Assembly (NCBI GenBank): GCA_023159155.1
Contig: JAJNNX010000077.1
Location: 62,001 to 126,000 of the forward strand
Source of the DNA: Ustulina deusta
Lineage: Eukaryota; Ascomycota; Sordariomycetes; Xylariales; Xylariaceae
Length of the DNA: 64,000 nt
Direction: 5' to 3'
The notes below the pieces were generated by a model. The model did not search any database, was not told the origin of the DNA, and saw nothing but the letters and a program-made list of their open reading frames with translations. The translations under genes were made by a program, and so were the position numbers. Below are positions 49,717-60,359 of the stretch, piece after piece; position 1 is the first letter of the stretch, and the number at the start of each line of letters is the position of its first letter.

Positions 49717-50678
49717 TCGAAGATTACACGACTGGATGTCCCCAACTTTGTGCTCTTATGGAAGCACATGACGGTTTCATGATGTGTCGAAGTTTCCACC
49801 GGCTGCGTGCAAGAGTGTTACTTCTGAAGCAAGATAAGCTTACTTGTCTCGAGTCACAGTTGGACCAGATAGACCAGGATGAGCCGCTGCCCCTTTTCTT
49901 GGGGAAAAGTCGAGGCGACACAAACTCTGAGCGCAAATCTGTTCTATCTCAGATAGAGTCCGCTATAGCAGACTACGGTATGTTGGTGATGTACAGCATC
50001 AATTCGCGTCTAATGATAAACAGACTCCTTTATCGAGAGAACTCACCAGGTCCTTAGCTTGAGCCCCGCAAGTCCGAGGGATAACGCCAGCCTCACAAAT
50101 TGGTTAAACGGGACCAATTGTGTGAGTAGGCAAGAAACAGAATATTTATGTTACAAAGAAGACCTGATCAGTCTAACTGGCCCCGGAGACAGGGCCACCT
50201 CTCAGCTAGAAGTTTGGATAGAGGACAAGTTCATTGATTACTATCCGCGGTTTCGTACGGTAATTATAGCATGGATGATCAGGCTTTGTTGTTTTATACT
50301 GATAAACCCGCAGCTGCCGTCTCATAACTTCTCCACTGACGCGAACGTGTTCATCTACTCCGGGTCATTAATTAAACGCACAGCAAAAATCTTCCTACTA
50401 TTGCTTATCAGTTTCCTTTTACTCTTACCTGTCTCAGTATTTACCACGACTACCAGCATGGTAGCTCGATTGTTTATCATCATACTTTCCACCGCTTTGT
50501 ATCTCATCATCCTGTCCGCCTTAACGAAAGCTCGGACATTTGAACTGATCCTAGCTGGAGAAACGTGAGTCTAACGCATTGAATTTAATTTTCTCTATGA
50601 ATGAGCGCTTACTGGCAGTGTTTTGGCAGATTTACCACTATTCTTGTCGTCTTCGTTTCTGGCCAAGGGAATAGTTGA
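49717..50678 (+). CDS. DUF6594 membrane protein (start uncertain)
   Basis: Three exons join in phase: 49717-49977 (VEDYTTGCPQLCALMEAHDG, RLRARVLLLKQDKL), 50024-50564 (DSFIERTHQVLSLSPASPRD, then LCYKEDLISL) and 50630-50678 (FTTILVVFVSGQGNS). The introns are 46 and 65 bp. The order of features is that of fungal DUF6594 proteins: a YP.L..LM...F N-terminus, a coiled segment, and two or three C-terminal membrane helices (here around IFLLLLISFLLLLPVSVF, ARLFIIILSTALYLIILSAL and the last exon). No ATG is in frame upstream, because a TAA lies at 49707. An acceptor-like TAG at 49714-49716 suggests a missing first exon. The function of the family is unknown. Confidence 0.7.
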
Positions 50679-50960
50679 AGATATTTTGTCCTATCTTCCC
50701 ATGGATTATATGGTAGAATATATCAATCAGCTAACCCCTTTTCATAGACTTATATAGCCAAATGAGAGTACACAGGAGGGCCATTACCCTCACTCACTAG
50801 CGCCACTTCATGACTCACGCTTTTTGATTACTGTCATAGAAACTGATTTATTTGTGTGGGGGTCGTGCGAATGGAAGTCTTAAACACAGTTCACGACTCT
50901 ATTCTTTGGTACGGACCACCTTTAGGTACTATGTGATATATTGAACAAATGTAAAGCTCC
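50679..50960. other. Short intergenic gap
   Basis: This is the gap between the end of the DUF6594 gene and the 3' end of the opposing CHAT relic, so the two are convergent. No feature is recognised. Confidence 0.4.
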
Positions 50961-52446
50961 TCATACTCCATGGTGCACATATGGAACCCAGTTACCTGGC
51001 CCTAGATCGTCGTCATCGCAGGGTACTATATCTCGGTCTGTTCGGAATTTTGAGTCGGCGCTCCTCGCAGTGCAAACCTCTTTTAATCCAAACTCCCCTC
51101 TCTTGTGTGCCCTAGACCTCGCTTTCTCAGATCCCGCGTTGAGCCAACGGTCTCGAAGCTCTATGCTAGCCTTATGAAGTCCACGACTGACCGACTCATC
51201 CGTGAAGCCCTTTTCTCTAATCTCCTCATAGACAATCCTTGCGACGTGGACGCATGTCTTGTCGTTGACCTTCCACAGGGTGCTAATAGCGTGCCGAAAA
51301 CCAGCCAATTGGCACGCGCTGAGCAAATGGGCCCCTTCATCTTGGTATTCAGCATCGCGAATCTGACTCGTGCTGCAAGCCGAAAGATACGCAAGAAATG
51401 GCCTGTGTTTTCGAAGGTTCATTTGCAACAAGTTGGCGACTCGGAGAGGGTTGTCTTTCCAGTCTTCTAGACATAAATGACTAGCAGAAGGGTCTTTGGG
51501 GTCCGTGTAGCCATTTCCAGCGAAGTGAAAAATGTCGCAACCCCCAAGTGCGATATCATGTCTTGTGTACGTCGACGTGGTTAAACGAACTCAAACATTG
51601 ATTCGCAAATTTCGGTTATAGCTTCGCTTTCCCGGCTTGCGAATGGTAAATCTGCGCTTCCTGGAGTATGCTTCATATCGACGACCAATGCTTGTGCTTT
51701 AATGCTAGTCCTCCCTGGAAGCGGATTTGCGTGGCCGTCACCAAGTGCATATATAGAATGACTGTACGAAGATATGACCCTATCAATTACAGTCTCCCCA
51801 GGATGCCGTGCATGTCGGCCTGCTGCATGGAGTGGCAATCTGCTTAAGGGTCCGATGGGGATCTACCACACATGTGGCTAGTTCATGTCGGAAGGGGGTT
51901 CAGTAAACCCAAGAGCATCGAGAATAGGACCAGCAATAGTTTCCCAGAGCCATTCGAGTGTCTGAAGGTCCCCTAATTTGCCTTCGGCCAACTTTTTCTC
52001 GATCAGCTCTTTAGATATACAAGGTAGGGGCAACACTTGGATGTTACCCCTGGTGATCAAAAAAGCGTCGGAACGGTAATTTGAGTTGATCACTACAACA
52101 GGCCCTCTCTTGGCAGCTAGATCCAGATCCACTGAGTTCAGGCCCCTGCGGAAGGCCCGGGTCATATTTGAAGTTGATATCTTGGAAATAATCGTATCAA
52201 GCTTCTTGCTTGCCTCGATGTGTCGGATTTTTTTCGTGTAGGGTTACTTGGCGTCCGGAGCTCAGTTTGGATGTTTCGAGACTTCTGCCAGCCTCCACTT
52301 TCTCGCGTAGTGCTGGAAGTTCCGGATAGTTGTTCACAACCCACGTTGGCAAATCGAGACGCTGCTCTGTCGAAATGGCCGCCATAATGCCACGACCGCG
52401 TATCCTGTAAATATAAATAATGATCACCCGTAGTTTCTAACATCAT
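50961..52446 (-). pseudogene. CHAT-domain protease of a TPR-CHAT protein, multiply broken
   Basis: Read 5' to 3' on the minus strand: GRGIMAAISTEQRLDLPTWV; a frameshift at a 7-base T run (52228-52234); RHIEASKKLDTIISKI; AAKRGPVVVINSNYRSDAFL; WLWETIAGPILDALG; PPSDMN; TAG (51878-51880); PHVW; TAG (51863-51865); IPIGPLSRLPLHAAGRH. Then, after a further TAA and frameshift near 51575, come CDIFHFAGNGYTDPKDPS, PFLAYLSACSTSQIRD and finally WVPYVHHGV. Both TAG codons stand where the family has Trp, i.e. G to A. The catalytic Cys (LSAC) is present, but the His of the usual FAGHG is Asn (codon 51523-51525). No TPR array lies upstream before 52676. It is a dead CHAT copy. Confidence 0.85.
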
Positions 52447-52675
52447 CCCGCCCCGTCTATATATATTACACGCTTCTCTCGCAACAGGGTAAAGAGTTTT
52501 CTGACATAGCTGCTGTTCGATTAGGCAACGGCACCGTGTTCTAGTTGAGACTCTATCTATATGAAGTGGCTCGAATACACTACAGAAATATGAAAAGGAT
52601 AGAGAGACCAGTCTTGGCTTGCGAGAAGAGTTACAAGACTGGGCAGATCTATCCAGGAAATTGATTGGGACCTCA

Positions 52676-54454
52676 TCAGACTAACAACATCTGCTCCACC
52701 CTCTTCCCAACCGTTGTGCTCCAGCGGTCGATATGGTTGCACCACCAATTCGAGAGGTACAGCGACACGCTCAACAAGATGAAGTAGCCCACGAGATAAC
52801 CGTTCTGCCGGCCGAGCCGCTCAAAGAGCCTCGGCATGATCCAGAACCCCAGACTGTGCAAGACGGGCCCGTGAACCAGATAGAACGAGAAGCTGATTTT
52901 GCCTAGGTACTGTGGTACCCGACTCTCCAGGAGGTGGCAGCAAAGAGAGCTGCGTAAGATGCAGGGGAGGAGAATCACAGCGCCGATGGCCTGGTAGAAC
53001 GACCAGCCCGCAAGCGCGGCGTAGTACCGTGGGATCAAGTAGGCGAGGAACGTGAAGCCCGGGGTGTACTCGGCGGCGGCGTCAGGGTACGAAAGGAGGT
53101 AAAGGGCCAAAACAAAGGCCATCCACCGTGCTAGCATAGCTGTGCAAGTTGATCGGCGTGACCGGACGCTATTATTTGTCGCACCATCCGTAACTGGGGG
53201 TTGCAGAGGCGTATCGCCGGGGTGCGACGAGAGCCCGATATCCAGATCCGAAAGCAGAGTACCGCCCATAAAAGTAGCGATATCCCACCGCCCGAACACC
53301 AGACTGTAGGCGGACAGGAACCCCGCCAGCACGAGCCGCCACCTTGCTCTCAGAGCTGCCGTGCCCAGGAGGAAGATGTAGACGATCATTGACCCGCGCA
53401 GCTCCATCGGGATCGTAAACGTGTGCGGGTCGTAGCGCGGATGATACGGGTTGAAGGTGAAACTATTGGCCCACTCGGGGTAGACTCGGGTGAAGTTTTG
53501 CAGAGCATAGGTGATGTTATCGTGTATTAGAGGGTGTTCTTCCCACATCCCTCCGTACTCGACCCATGTTGCGGGGAGACCGTAGGTAATGTTTGTGCCG
53601 TTGACAATATCTAATGGCGCGGGACCTTCATATGGTGGGATGTAAGCATGCTTTTCAAATCTCCTCAGCCGAGTAGTGTCGTTCAAGACGCGCGCATATT
53701 GCTTCTCAAAGCGACGTGCGTGGAAATACACGCTTGTAGGGCCAGCCCCCTGCGATGTGGCGTTGATGCAGAGGCCTACGGTGGCATTACCCAAGGGCAA
53801 AGGGTTCTGCCAGCCCATGTGGTCGACCAAGCCGGTCACTCCGGCGACGGGGACGGTGTTGTTGTAACAGTGGGTGCTGATTGTGACATTGGTCACGGTG
53901 CCGTTGATGTAGGCCGAATCGGGCCCTTTATAGATGGCCTGTTCGGATTTGAAAACGCCCGTCTGGGCTAATAAAGCCACCAAGAACATACTGATAGTGG
54001 GAGGAATGTAGAGACGAAAGGCGCGTCTAAAGACGGCCGAGGCGAGACGCTGGTAAGCGGCCTCCAGCCGCCTCTGGTGTATCAGTCTCAGAACATGTCG
54101 ACTGACAACATAGCCAGATATGGCAAAAAATAAGGCGACCATGGGGCGACCTCGCTGCCACAGGCATATTATGGGCAGTGAGGACCACTCCCGGTAGGGC
54201 TCGGGGGCTTGAGGAAGTATGGCACCGTAACCCAACATGATGGAGGGTGTCCACGGCCACAGGAAGTGATAGTTGAAAACCAGGAGGCACGCGATGCCGC
54301 GCAGTCCATCGAGGCATCTAATGTCATCTCCGCCCAGCCTGGTGCGGGAGGCCGAGACTTCTTGTTCTCGGTCGCGGACATGATCGCCAGACCAGCGCTT
54401 TTCTTCAGGGGCGGAACGCCTCTTTCCCACTGGCGGAGATCCAAACCATACCAT
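52676..54454 (-). CDS. Acyltransferase-3 family membrane protein
   Basis: An intact 592-residue single-exon gene. The N-terminal motif LDGLRGIACLLVFNYHF (residues 48-64) and the catalytic-type His63 are those of the acyltransferase-3 family (PF01757), multi-helix membrane enzymes that transfer acyl groups to small molecules or glycans. A second motif, TIPMELRGSMIVY (about 347-359), is typical of the fungal branch. Hydrophobic helices lie around 105-125, 150-166, 355-372 and several more to the C-terminus. Residues 175-345 form a large loop with ten N-x-S/T sequons between 184 and 322, so it probably faces the lumen or outside. No stop or shift is seen. The substrate is unknown. The gene lies beside the dead CHAT copy but is itself undamaged. 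Confidence 0.9.
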   Translation of the reverse strand: MVWFGSPPVGKRRSAPEEKRWSGDHVRDREQEVSASRTRLGGDDIRCLDGLRGIACLLVFNYHFLWPWTPSIMLGYGAILPQAPEPYREWSSLPIICLWQRGRPMVALFFAISGYVVSRHVLRLIHQRRLEAAYQRLASAVFRRAFRLYIPPTISMFLVALLAQTGVFKSEQAIYKGPDSAYINGTVTNVTISTHCYNNTVPVAGVTGLVDHMGWQNPLPLGNATVGLCINATSQGAGPTSVYFHARRFEKQYARVLNDTTRLRRFEKHAYIPPYEGPAPLDIVNGTNITYGLPATWVEYGGMWEEHPLIHDNITYALQNFTRVYPEWANSFTFNPYHPRYDPHTFTIPMELRGSMIVYIFLLGTAALRARWRLVLAGFLSAYSLVFGRWDIATFMGGTLLSDLDIGLSSHPGDTPLQPPVTDGATNNSVRSRRSTCTAMLARWMAFVLALYLLSYPDAAAEYTPGFTFLAYLIPRYYAALAGWSFYQAIGAVILLPCILRSSLCCHLLESRVPQYLGKISFSFYLVHGPVLHSLGFWIMPRLFERLGRQNGYLVGYFILLSVSLYLSNWWCNHIDRWSTTVGKRVEQMLLV

Positions 54455-57067
54455 GGTGGCTCGACGAGATTCTAAGCCCGGTCGATGCGACGACCTACGT
54501 AGCGCGCTTGTAGCTATATCTCCAACAGAAGTATGCCGGAACGAAGATCATGCAACAGACAAGCCGGTCAGATGAAGACGCTGAAACTTGTACTGGTGCT
54601 ACTCAGAATGACGCACGCTAATACCTGTGGTCGATCTTGCTCGAAAGGGTTTAGTCCTGTCAACTATTGGGTGTAAGATCAGGGGAATCAGATGCCTGAC
54701 CCGGTTTTAATGCTGATCAGTAAGATTGGAGAGGCTAGGTACCTAATCAAGTGTCCTACCCCGTTCCGAGCGAATTCCGCATATGATAATACTTACCCAC
54801 CGTTTGTGCATGCAAGAGGGATTCAGGCCAAACGATTGACGCCTTGTCAGGGCTCGCAACAGTCTGCGATAGGACGAAACGTGTCGGATATATACGCGGA
54901 TAAAACAAGCATTAATAATATGTAGCTACGGGCCAGTCTTTTGGCCTTTTGGTGTAGTGGTAAATCTGACAAAACGACGCTACCGATCGAACACGGCAAA
55001 ACAGAAGGTCCGGGTCGCAAAACCACTGTAGCGCTGTAATCCCGTCTTTGCACCAGCGAGAAAGTCTTCGGGGTTGATGATCTGAAAATTAAATCCCCAT
55101 GCCGGGACCAATTGCATTGAACAGCAGCTCTCTAGCATTGGCAAAGCACGACGTGGATCCAGGAGTTCAGGCTTCAGCCGAAGCGGCGTTCTACCATACA
55201 TGAAGATGCTTGCAATTAGCTGAAGCATTGCTCTGTACCCTCATCCTATCAACGTCCATTACCCAGCGAACCTTCCCTTACCCAGAGGTCATGTTATGAT
55301 GACTCTCTGGCATATCTTCTTACACCTAAAGCTCAAGTCGCAATAGAAAATATTAATGAGTCAAAATAAAAAGGCAATGAATTTCTCACGGCAGTTTTTT
55401 AAGTGATAATTATCTCCTATGCGTGTAGTTCCTTGGCTAGTATGTAAGTCAGATGACTGAGGATTTGTTGAATATGGCCAGGATAATATACAAAGTGGCG
55501 ATTGAAGGATTGGGACAGTAGAGAAGCCAGAAACAGTCTCAACTCTAGATGCAACAGTTAAGCTGGCTGACTTGCATCAGCGAAAAAGCAATGTTAAAGA
55601 AACCAAGCGCCTGATCGAGGAATCTTGAGCAGACTATGAGGCACAATATCATAAGAGCGGGGCAAATCAAGCTCTGATTGAAATCAAAATTCCAGAGGCG
55701 GAGTTAGCGCGACAACGCTTCTTGGAGAGTTATATCTCGACTAGTTTAAATCGAAGGGTAACGAATTCTCGAGGATAACCCCTCCGTCCGCCATGGTACA
55801 ATAAATAGAACAATAACCATCCGACTCTAATATACCACCCGCAATAGCCACCAATATAGCCGTAGCTCACAAAGGCGTAACTATGAACTACGACTGTAAA
55901 TAATAGTTTAATTCCCCACAGTTAGCATTGCTACCCCTAGAATCTCCCGATCAGGCCAAGTTACTAGCAAAAATAAAAAATAAACCCCCAAAAAGAGCAT
56001 AAGAACCCTTTGTTAAAGACGAAGACAGAAAGGGATAGGAAACCAACATAGGTAGATGTTATAAAATTCGGCTCAACGCAGATCGGCAGATATGGCTTGA
56101 AGTTGGCAAAATCAAAGTTAAAAAGTAGTAGGTAAATGGTGTAAAAAATGGGCCAAATATAAAGTAGGCCGATAACAAATAGCCAAAATCATATAATATC
56201 TTGATATAAATACTTAGGGCTAGTTAATAAGCTGTAAAAAAAAGTTTGGTTATTTCAATCACTGCAGAGCCCAAGGCAGCTAAAAAGAAAATGGTTTGGT
56301 TTTCTTTTAGCTGTCAATAAAAAACAATAAACTAAAGTTATAATAGATGCCTGGCCCACTAGCAAGGCAGTGAAGCTGCGTTACATTCCGCAGCTTATTT
56401 TCAGTGAGCTGTCTTTGTAGAGGTACGTTAAGTATCAAGAGGTATATTACTCTGTATCCAGTCCCACCGACAAATTGTTTTAGCAACTGTTGCTGCTTTA
56501 AGCATGTGAGATGGTTGCCTGATCTCAAAGCTCGTTGAGTTATTCCTTGGTATCTTGTTCCTCTTCCTTGAGCCAATTCATATACCTGACTATCAGTGGT
56601 GAAACAGACCTTATTGCACTTGCGACTTCAGGTCCACACCAACAGAGGCGGGATCTTGGCCTTACTTGTCTGGCGGCATATTTAAATGCGAAAGCATTAG
56701 GGAATGACTTGATCAATAAAAACAAAGCTCTAATTTATCGCGAATAAGTTGTTACTTCTAAAACTACATACTATTCGTCTTCTATGTAATAGCCCCCCCT
56801 CGCCACGTACCGATGGTATACATGTATGCATTGGATCTGCTGATAAGTAGGATCATTGAGGGCGCGTGCAGTTTCATATGGGAATACCAATATAATCAAC
56901 TGGGATCTAAATATCTTTTTATAAACTAGGCTTACCATCACTGCGTCTAGCTGTATAACTATAAGTAGGTACGCTAGATAGTAATACGTCTTACACTATT
57001 TTCTTTGTCCCTTAACCCCAACTCACCAAATTGTCTGATTATTTCTGTCACTCAGAGATTCTCCACA
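54455..57067. other. Gene-poor stretch with small frames and relics
   Basis: The minus-strand frame 54980-55228 (WGFNFQIINPEDFLAGAKTG) reads like protein but belongs to no family I can name. At about 55500-55790 the plus strand carries protein-like text with a stop (LDATVKLADLHQRKSN, then ELARQRFLESYISTSLNRR), probably a relic. The rest, including 55790-57000, is moderately AT-rich with no supportable gene. Confidence 0.35.
54980..55228 (-). CDS. Unrecognised 82-aa frame
   Basis: This ATG frame has a plausible protein composition (LDPRRALPMLESCCSMQLVP, then INPEDFLAGAKTGLQRYSGF) and could be the first or middle exon of a longer gene. No signal peptide is visible. I cannot find joining exons. 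Confidence 0.25.
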   Translation of the reverse strand: MLQLIASIFMYGRTPLRLKPELLDPRRALPMLESCCSMQLVPAWGFNFQIINPEDFLAGAKTGLQRYSGFATRTFCFAVFDR

Positions 57068-57801
57068 ATGCGACCGCCGATATCCCCCTATCATAGAGTA
57101 GAGGTGCTCGGACTGATGTGGGAAGGTCATAACCATCAACACGGGCATGGTCCTGTGCGTGATGCAACCCAGGAACTCAATATGGTTCTAGGTGCCTTTC
57201 ATCGGTATGGGTACAACGTCGGCGCCAGGATTATACCCAAGGACCCTCGTTCGAGAAACCAATTCCCTGGCTATTTACAATACAAGCTCGTCCGTCTTAA
57301 ACAACCATCTGGCAGTACCTTGATCATATTGTACTACCAAGGACACGGGACTAGGTTGGGCGATGGCACTTTAGTTCTTTCTAAGTGAGTAAAATATATT
57401 GTTCGCAAAGATTGCTAGCCTGGCACTACTAAGGCGAATTCAGCGGCCACGGACAGTGGATGCATTGGGCAGAGATCACTATCGCAGTTATCAACATCCG
57501 ATACGATGTACTCACGATCTTTAATTGCTGCCATGCTGGTGCAGCTCTGCGGTACCGCATGCCTTCACGCGTAAACTACGAAGCCCACATCAAGCAAGTC
57601 GTGATGGCCGTGCCAGAACATAAGAGCACCCTCTGGGGTTACGCCACCGGCTTCGCCGCATGTTTGGAGCAGGCTCTGGGGGGTCGGCGCACAAACTGGG
57701 AGGAGAAATTCCAAGCCTTTCCTGAGCACTGGGTATGGGCTACCAATGGCATCATGGGTCGGAAATCCTCTTCAGGTGGCCCACGACATGTTTATTTATG
57801 A
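57068..57801 (+). CDS. Caspase-like (peptidase C14) protein
   Basis: The ATG at 57068 starts exon 1 (to 57384). A 59-bp intron (57385-57443) leads in phase to exon 2, which ends at a stop at 57799-57801. Exon 1 has RDATQELNMVLGAFHRYGYN and LIILYYQGHGTRLGDG, the latter carrying the catalytic-type His of GHG. Exon 2 has DVLTIFNCCHAGAALR, which carries the catalytic-type Cys. Most relatives have Asp before CC, and here it is Asn. Fungal proteins of this fold are linked to regulated cell death, often with NLR or HET partners. The beta-rich C-terminal domain expected after the protease is not in frame, but protein-like text (VLSEVNGVEIFQFTRLAAG, about 58100-58170) after further stops suggests that it has decayed. 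It is probably a truncated gene. Confidence 0.75.
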
Positions 57802-60359
57802 AGCAATGATGTTTTGAATATCGATGGACGCCGGTTACGACATGGAGGTTTCCATTTCAACCCTCCTAAAACCTCACTTTCTGAACCTTCTATGCCACCT
57901 CTAACATTTGTGTGCAAAACAAAAAATTATTCACTAACATCGTCTTATATGATCACTAGTTCGAATACAACGCTACAGGACCTGAAGTTTTAGTAGTCTA
58001 TTTCGAATGGTGTGGATTGGTCCCAGAAGCCCCTAAGATGGGTGTTACCATCCAGTAATTTCTGCCCTCACTAAGAAAGGCAGAGCCGCCAGAGAAAGAT
58101 ATACAGGTTCTGTCCGAAGTAAATGGGGTCGAGATATTTCAATTTACGAGGCTGGCTGCGGGAACTCGACTTTGTAATCGGAGAATCATGTGGTATAGGG
58201 TCAATACAGGCCGAATGCTTTACACACCAAATACCTATAGTAGGCAGAAAATAAACTACTTGAAGAACAATGACTAGAAAACACACACGGTCCGGGAATG
58301 AGGGTATTTTATATGGTGAATCCGACGAGCTGGCGCGCACGGAAGCCTGTTCGCAATCGCCAACTGCAATCTATTATCTAAATACCTAATTAGAGGGGCC
58401 TACATATATCCCATTTTTGGGATGACCTCGGTTATTTATTTGTCCGATAATACGGTTATGGTCATACCTCTTAACTATATCTAATATATAATTCTCGCCT
58501 TCGCTTTGTTCTTTTTATTTATTTTATTTATTGTTTTGTTTCTTTCCCCATTCATGTTTATCTCTTTCTTTCCCCCGTTGCCGGCCACACTGCTGTGGTG
58601 CTTGTTTTGCCCTGTATAGCTTGTCAAAGTCGCACCGACTTTCCCTCCGATAAATTCAGCAGCATCGTTGACCGTGCCCGATCATTTCGGTTGAGGTAGC
58701 TTAGGTATTTCCGGCCACCCACGGGGAATGTTGCTAGTGGTGGGCTTGGGATCGAAGTATCAAACTGCTTGTGGCGTCACCTCGACGGCACCAGTGGTGT
58801 AGTTCGGAATTGCTTGCCTTATCTTGCATCCAGGTCGAAGAGATATTCGAGGTCATGCGGTCCCCTCTTGATTACAGGATACCTGGGGCTGGATGACTGT
58901 ACTCGAGTCCGACGTAGTGAAAAGTGATGCCGTCTATAAGCATGGGGAATACCGCATACCTATTGTCCCCTCGCCATACGCATTAGTAAGAGGTTAAACG
59001 AACATTCGGATGCGCTTTCATCCGCGGCATCCGTCGTGAGCCTCTGGCGCATTGCCGAGTAGTGTGCCGTACGTATCCATGTTGAGCTGTGCAGTCCCTA
59101 CGTAAGTCGTCGTGCGGGAGACGCTTCGGTATCTGGACTCGGAGACAGTGAAAGAAGAGCGACGATCGAACCCGAATCCTTGCCCAAACCCGGTCCTAGG
59201 TAGCAGCAGAAGATATTCTCTTTTGGTGGGTTTCTTCGGCGAGAGAGCCTCTTTAATAGGTTGCTCGGAAGAAAATGGGTACCAAGAGACTTGGCCCACG
59301 CCTACACGATCTACGTTTCATGCCTGAGTACCTAGTGATGTTGATGCTGTCTGTTAATGCGTTTCAGCTCGGAGTGGGTCGACAATGCTTTGTGAAACAA
59401 AATATTGCGCGTGCTAATTGCACTCACGGGGTACATACCTTGCGCCGCCATTGGTGGTTGTTCCGACCGCGTATCCCGTAAGCCTTAGGTTTGCTATTAC
59501 GTCGTCGGTAATACACACCCGGCACTAAGCGAGACTAGGTGCAACACAGGCATTGCCCGGAGCGAACGCAGGGCATTTGAAGGCTACCGGTGAAGGTGGA
59601 TGTTAGGTTCGTGGTGAGCCTATGTTATGGTTTAGGGGATCGATGCAACGCCGTTAACTAGTATTGCTACATAGCGATTTTCGTGAGCTGTCGCTGTCGC
59701 TGTGCTTCTACACATCTAACAATAACCATCCTACCTAGTAGTAATGATAGGAACAACACGGGCATATTACAGGAAGGCTTGGCTTGCTTGAAAATTATTT
59801 AGGAGACGCAAAGCGCGACTGCAATGAAATAGGTACTCTAGAGTATCTAGATTTGCAATACTGCGAGGGCTACATCACCAATTTCACCAAGAAGAGTTGT
59901 GGAGGGTAAGTTCACATATCACGGTTTTGATATTTCTGTCCTATGATAACTAGTAGTTGGGTTATGAATTATACGACTAGAAAGGTTCTAACTTAGACTT
60001 CTATGAAGGTATGGGACAGGGGGGAGCTTATGCGGTGTTATTCAAATGGTATCTAGGTAAGTCAATTGTGAACTAATAAATCTATTTCAAACATAGAAGA
60101 GTAAAACATAGAAGAGTAAAGCATAGAAGAGTAAAACATAGAAGAGTAGATGCTGTGGTATAGTATGAACGCCATCGCTATGCCAACGAACAAGATCTGA
60201 CAAAATATTGTTTAAAAGAAGAAAAGAAAAAGAAGGGGAAAAGAGAGAGAAAGACAAGGAAATAGGCTGTGCGCATGTCTTAAAACGTGGGTGTCCGTCG
60301 TTGCCTAGATACTCGGGGGTAAACTAGAGAAGACGGGATGCCATATATGGACCGACCCC
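57802..60359. other. Mostly non-coding; decayed 3' end of the caspase-like gene, then no clear gene
   Basis: 57802-58380 holds stop-broken text that looks like the missing C-terminal domain of the caspase-like gene. From 58400 to 60350 frames are short, and overlapping pairs on both strands at 59018-59481 have no recognisable domain. A short tandem repeat lies at 60093-60148 and a purine-rich stretch at 60215-60265. Confidence 0.4.
60093..60148. repeat. Tandem repeat, 15-16 bp unit, about 4 copies
   Basis: The unit CATAGAAGAGTAAAA occurs four times in a row with single-base changes. It lies about 210 bp downstream of the end of the SprT-like gene, so it is possibly in the 3' flank. Confidence 0.85.

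Noticed and set aside
48336..52446. Reading the minus-strand HET, caspase-like and CHAT pieces as one fused gene
   Set aside because: The pieces are separated by a plus-strand gene and by stops, and each matches a different part of a different family.
54940..55015. TGGTGTAGTGGTAAATCTGAC resembles the D-arm region of a tRNA
   Set aside because: No matching acceptor stem, anticodon arm or T-loop GTTCGAATC-like segment follows at the right distance.
56307..56747. Short frames on both strands near 56500
   Set aside because: They are mutual shadows with no domain and no extension.
59018..59481. Overlapping frames on both strands
   Set aside because: Neither strand shows a motif, and neither continues through a believable intron.
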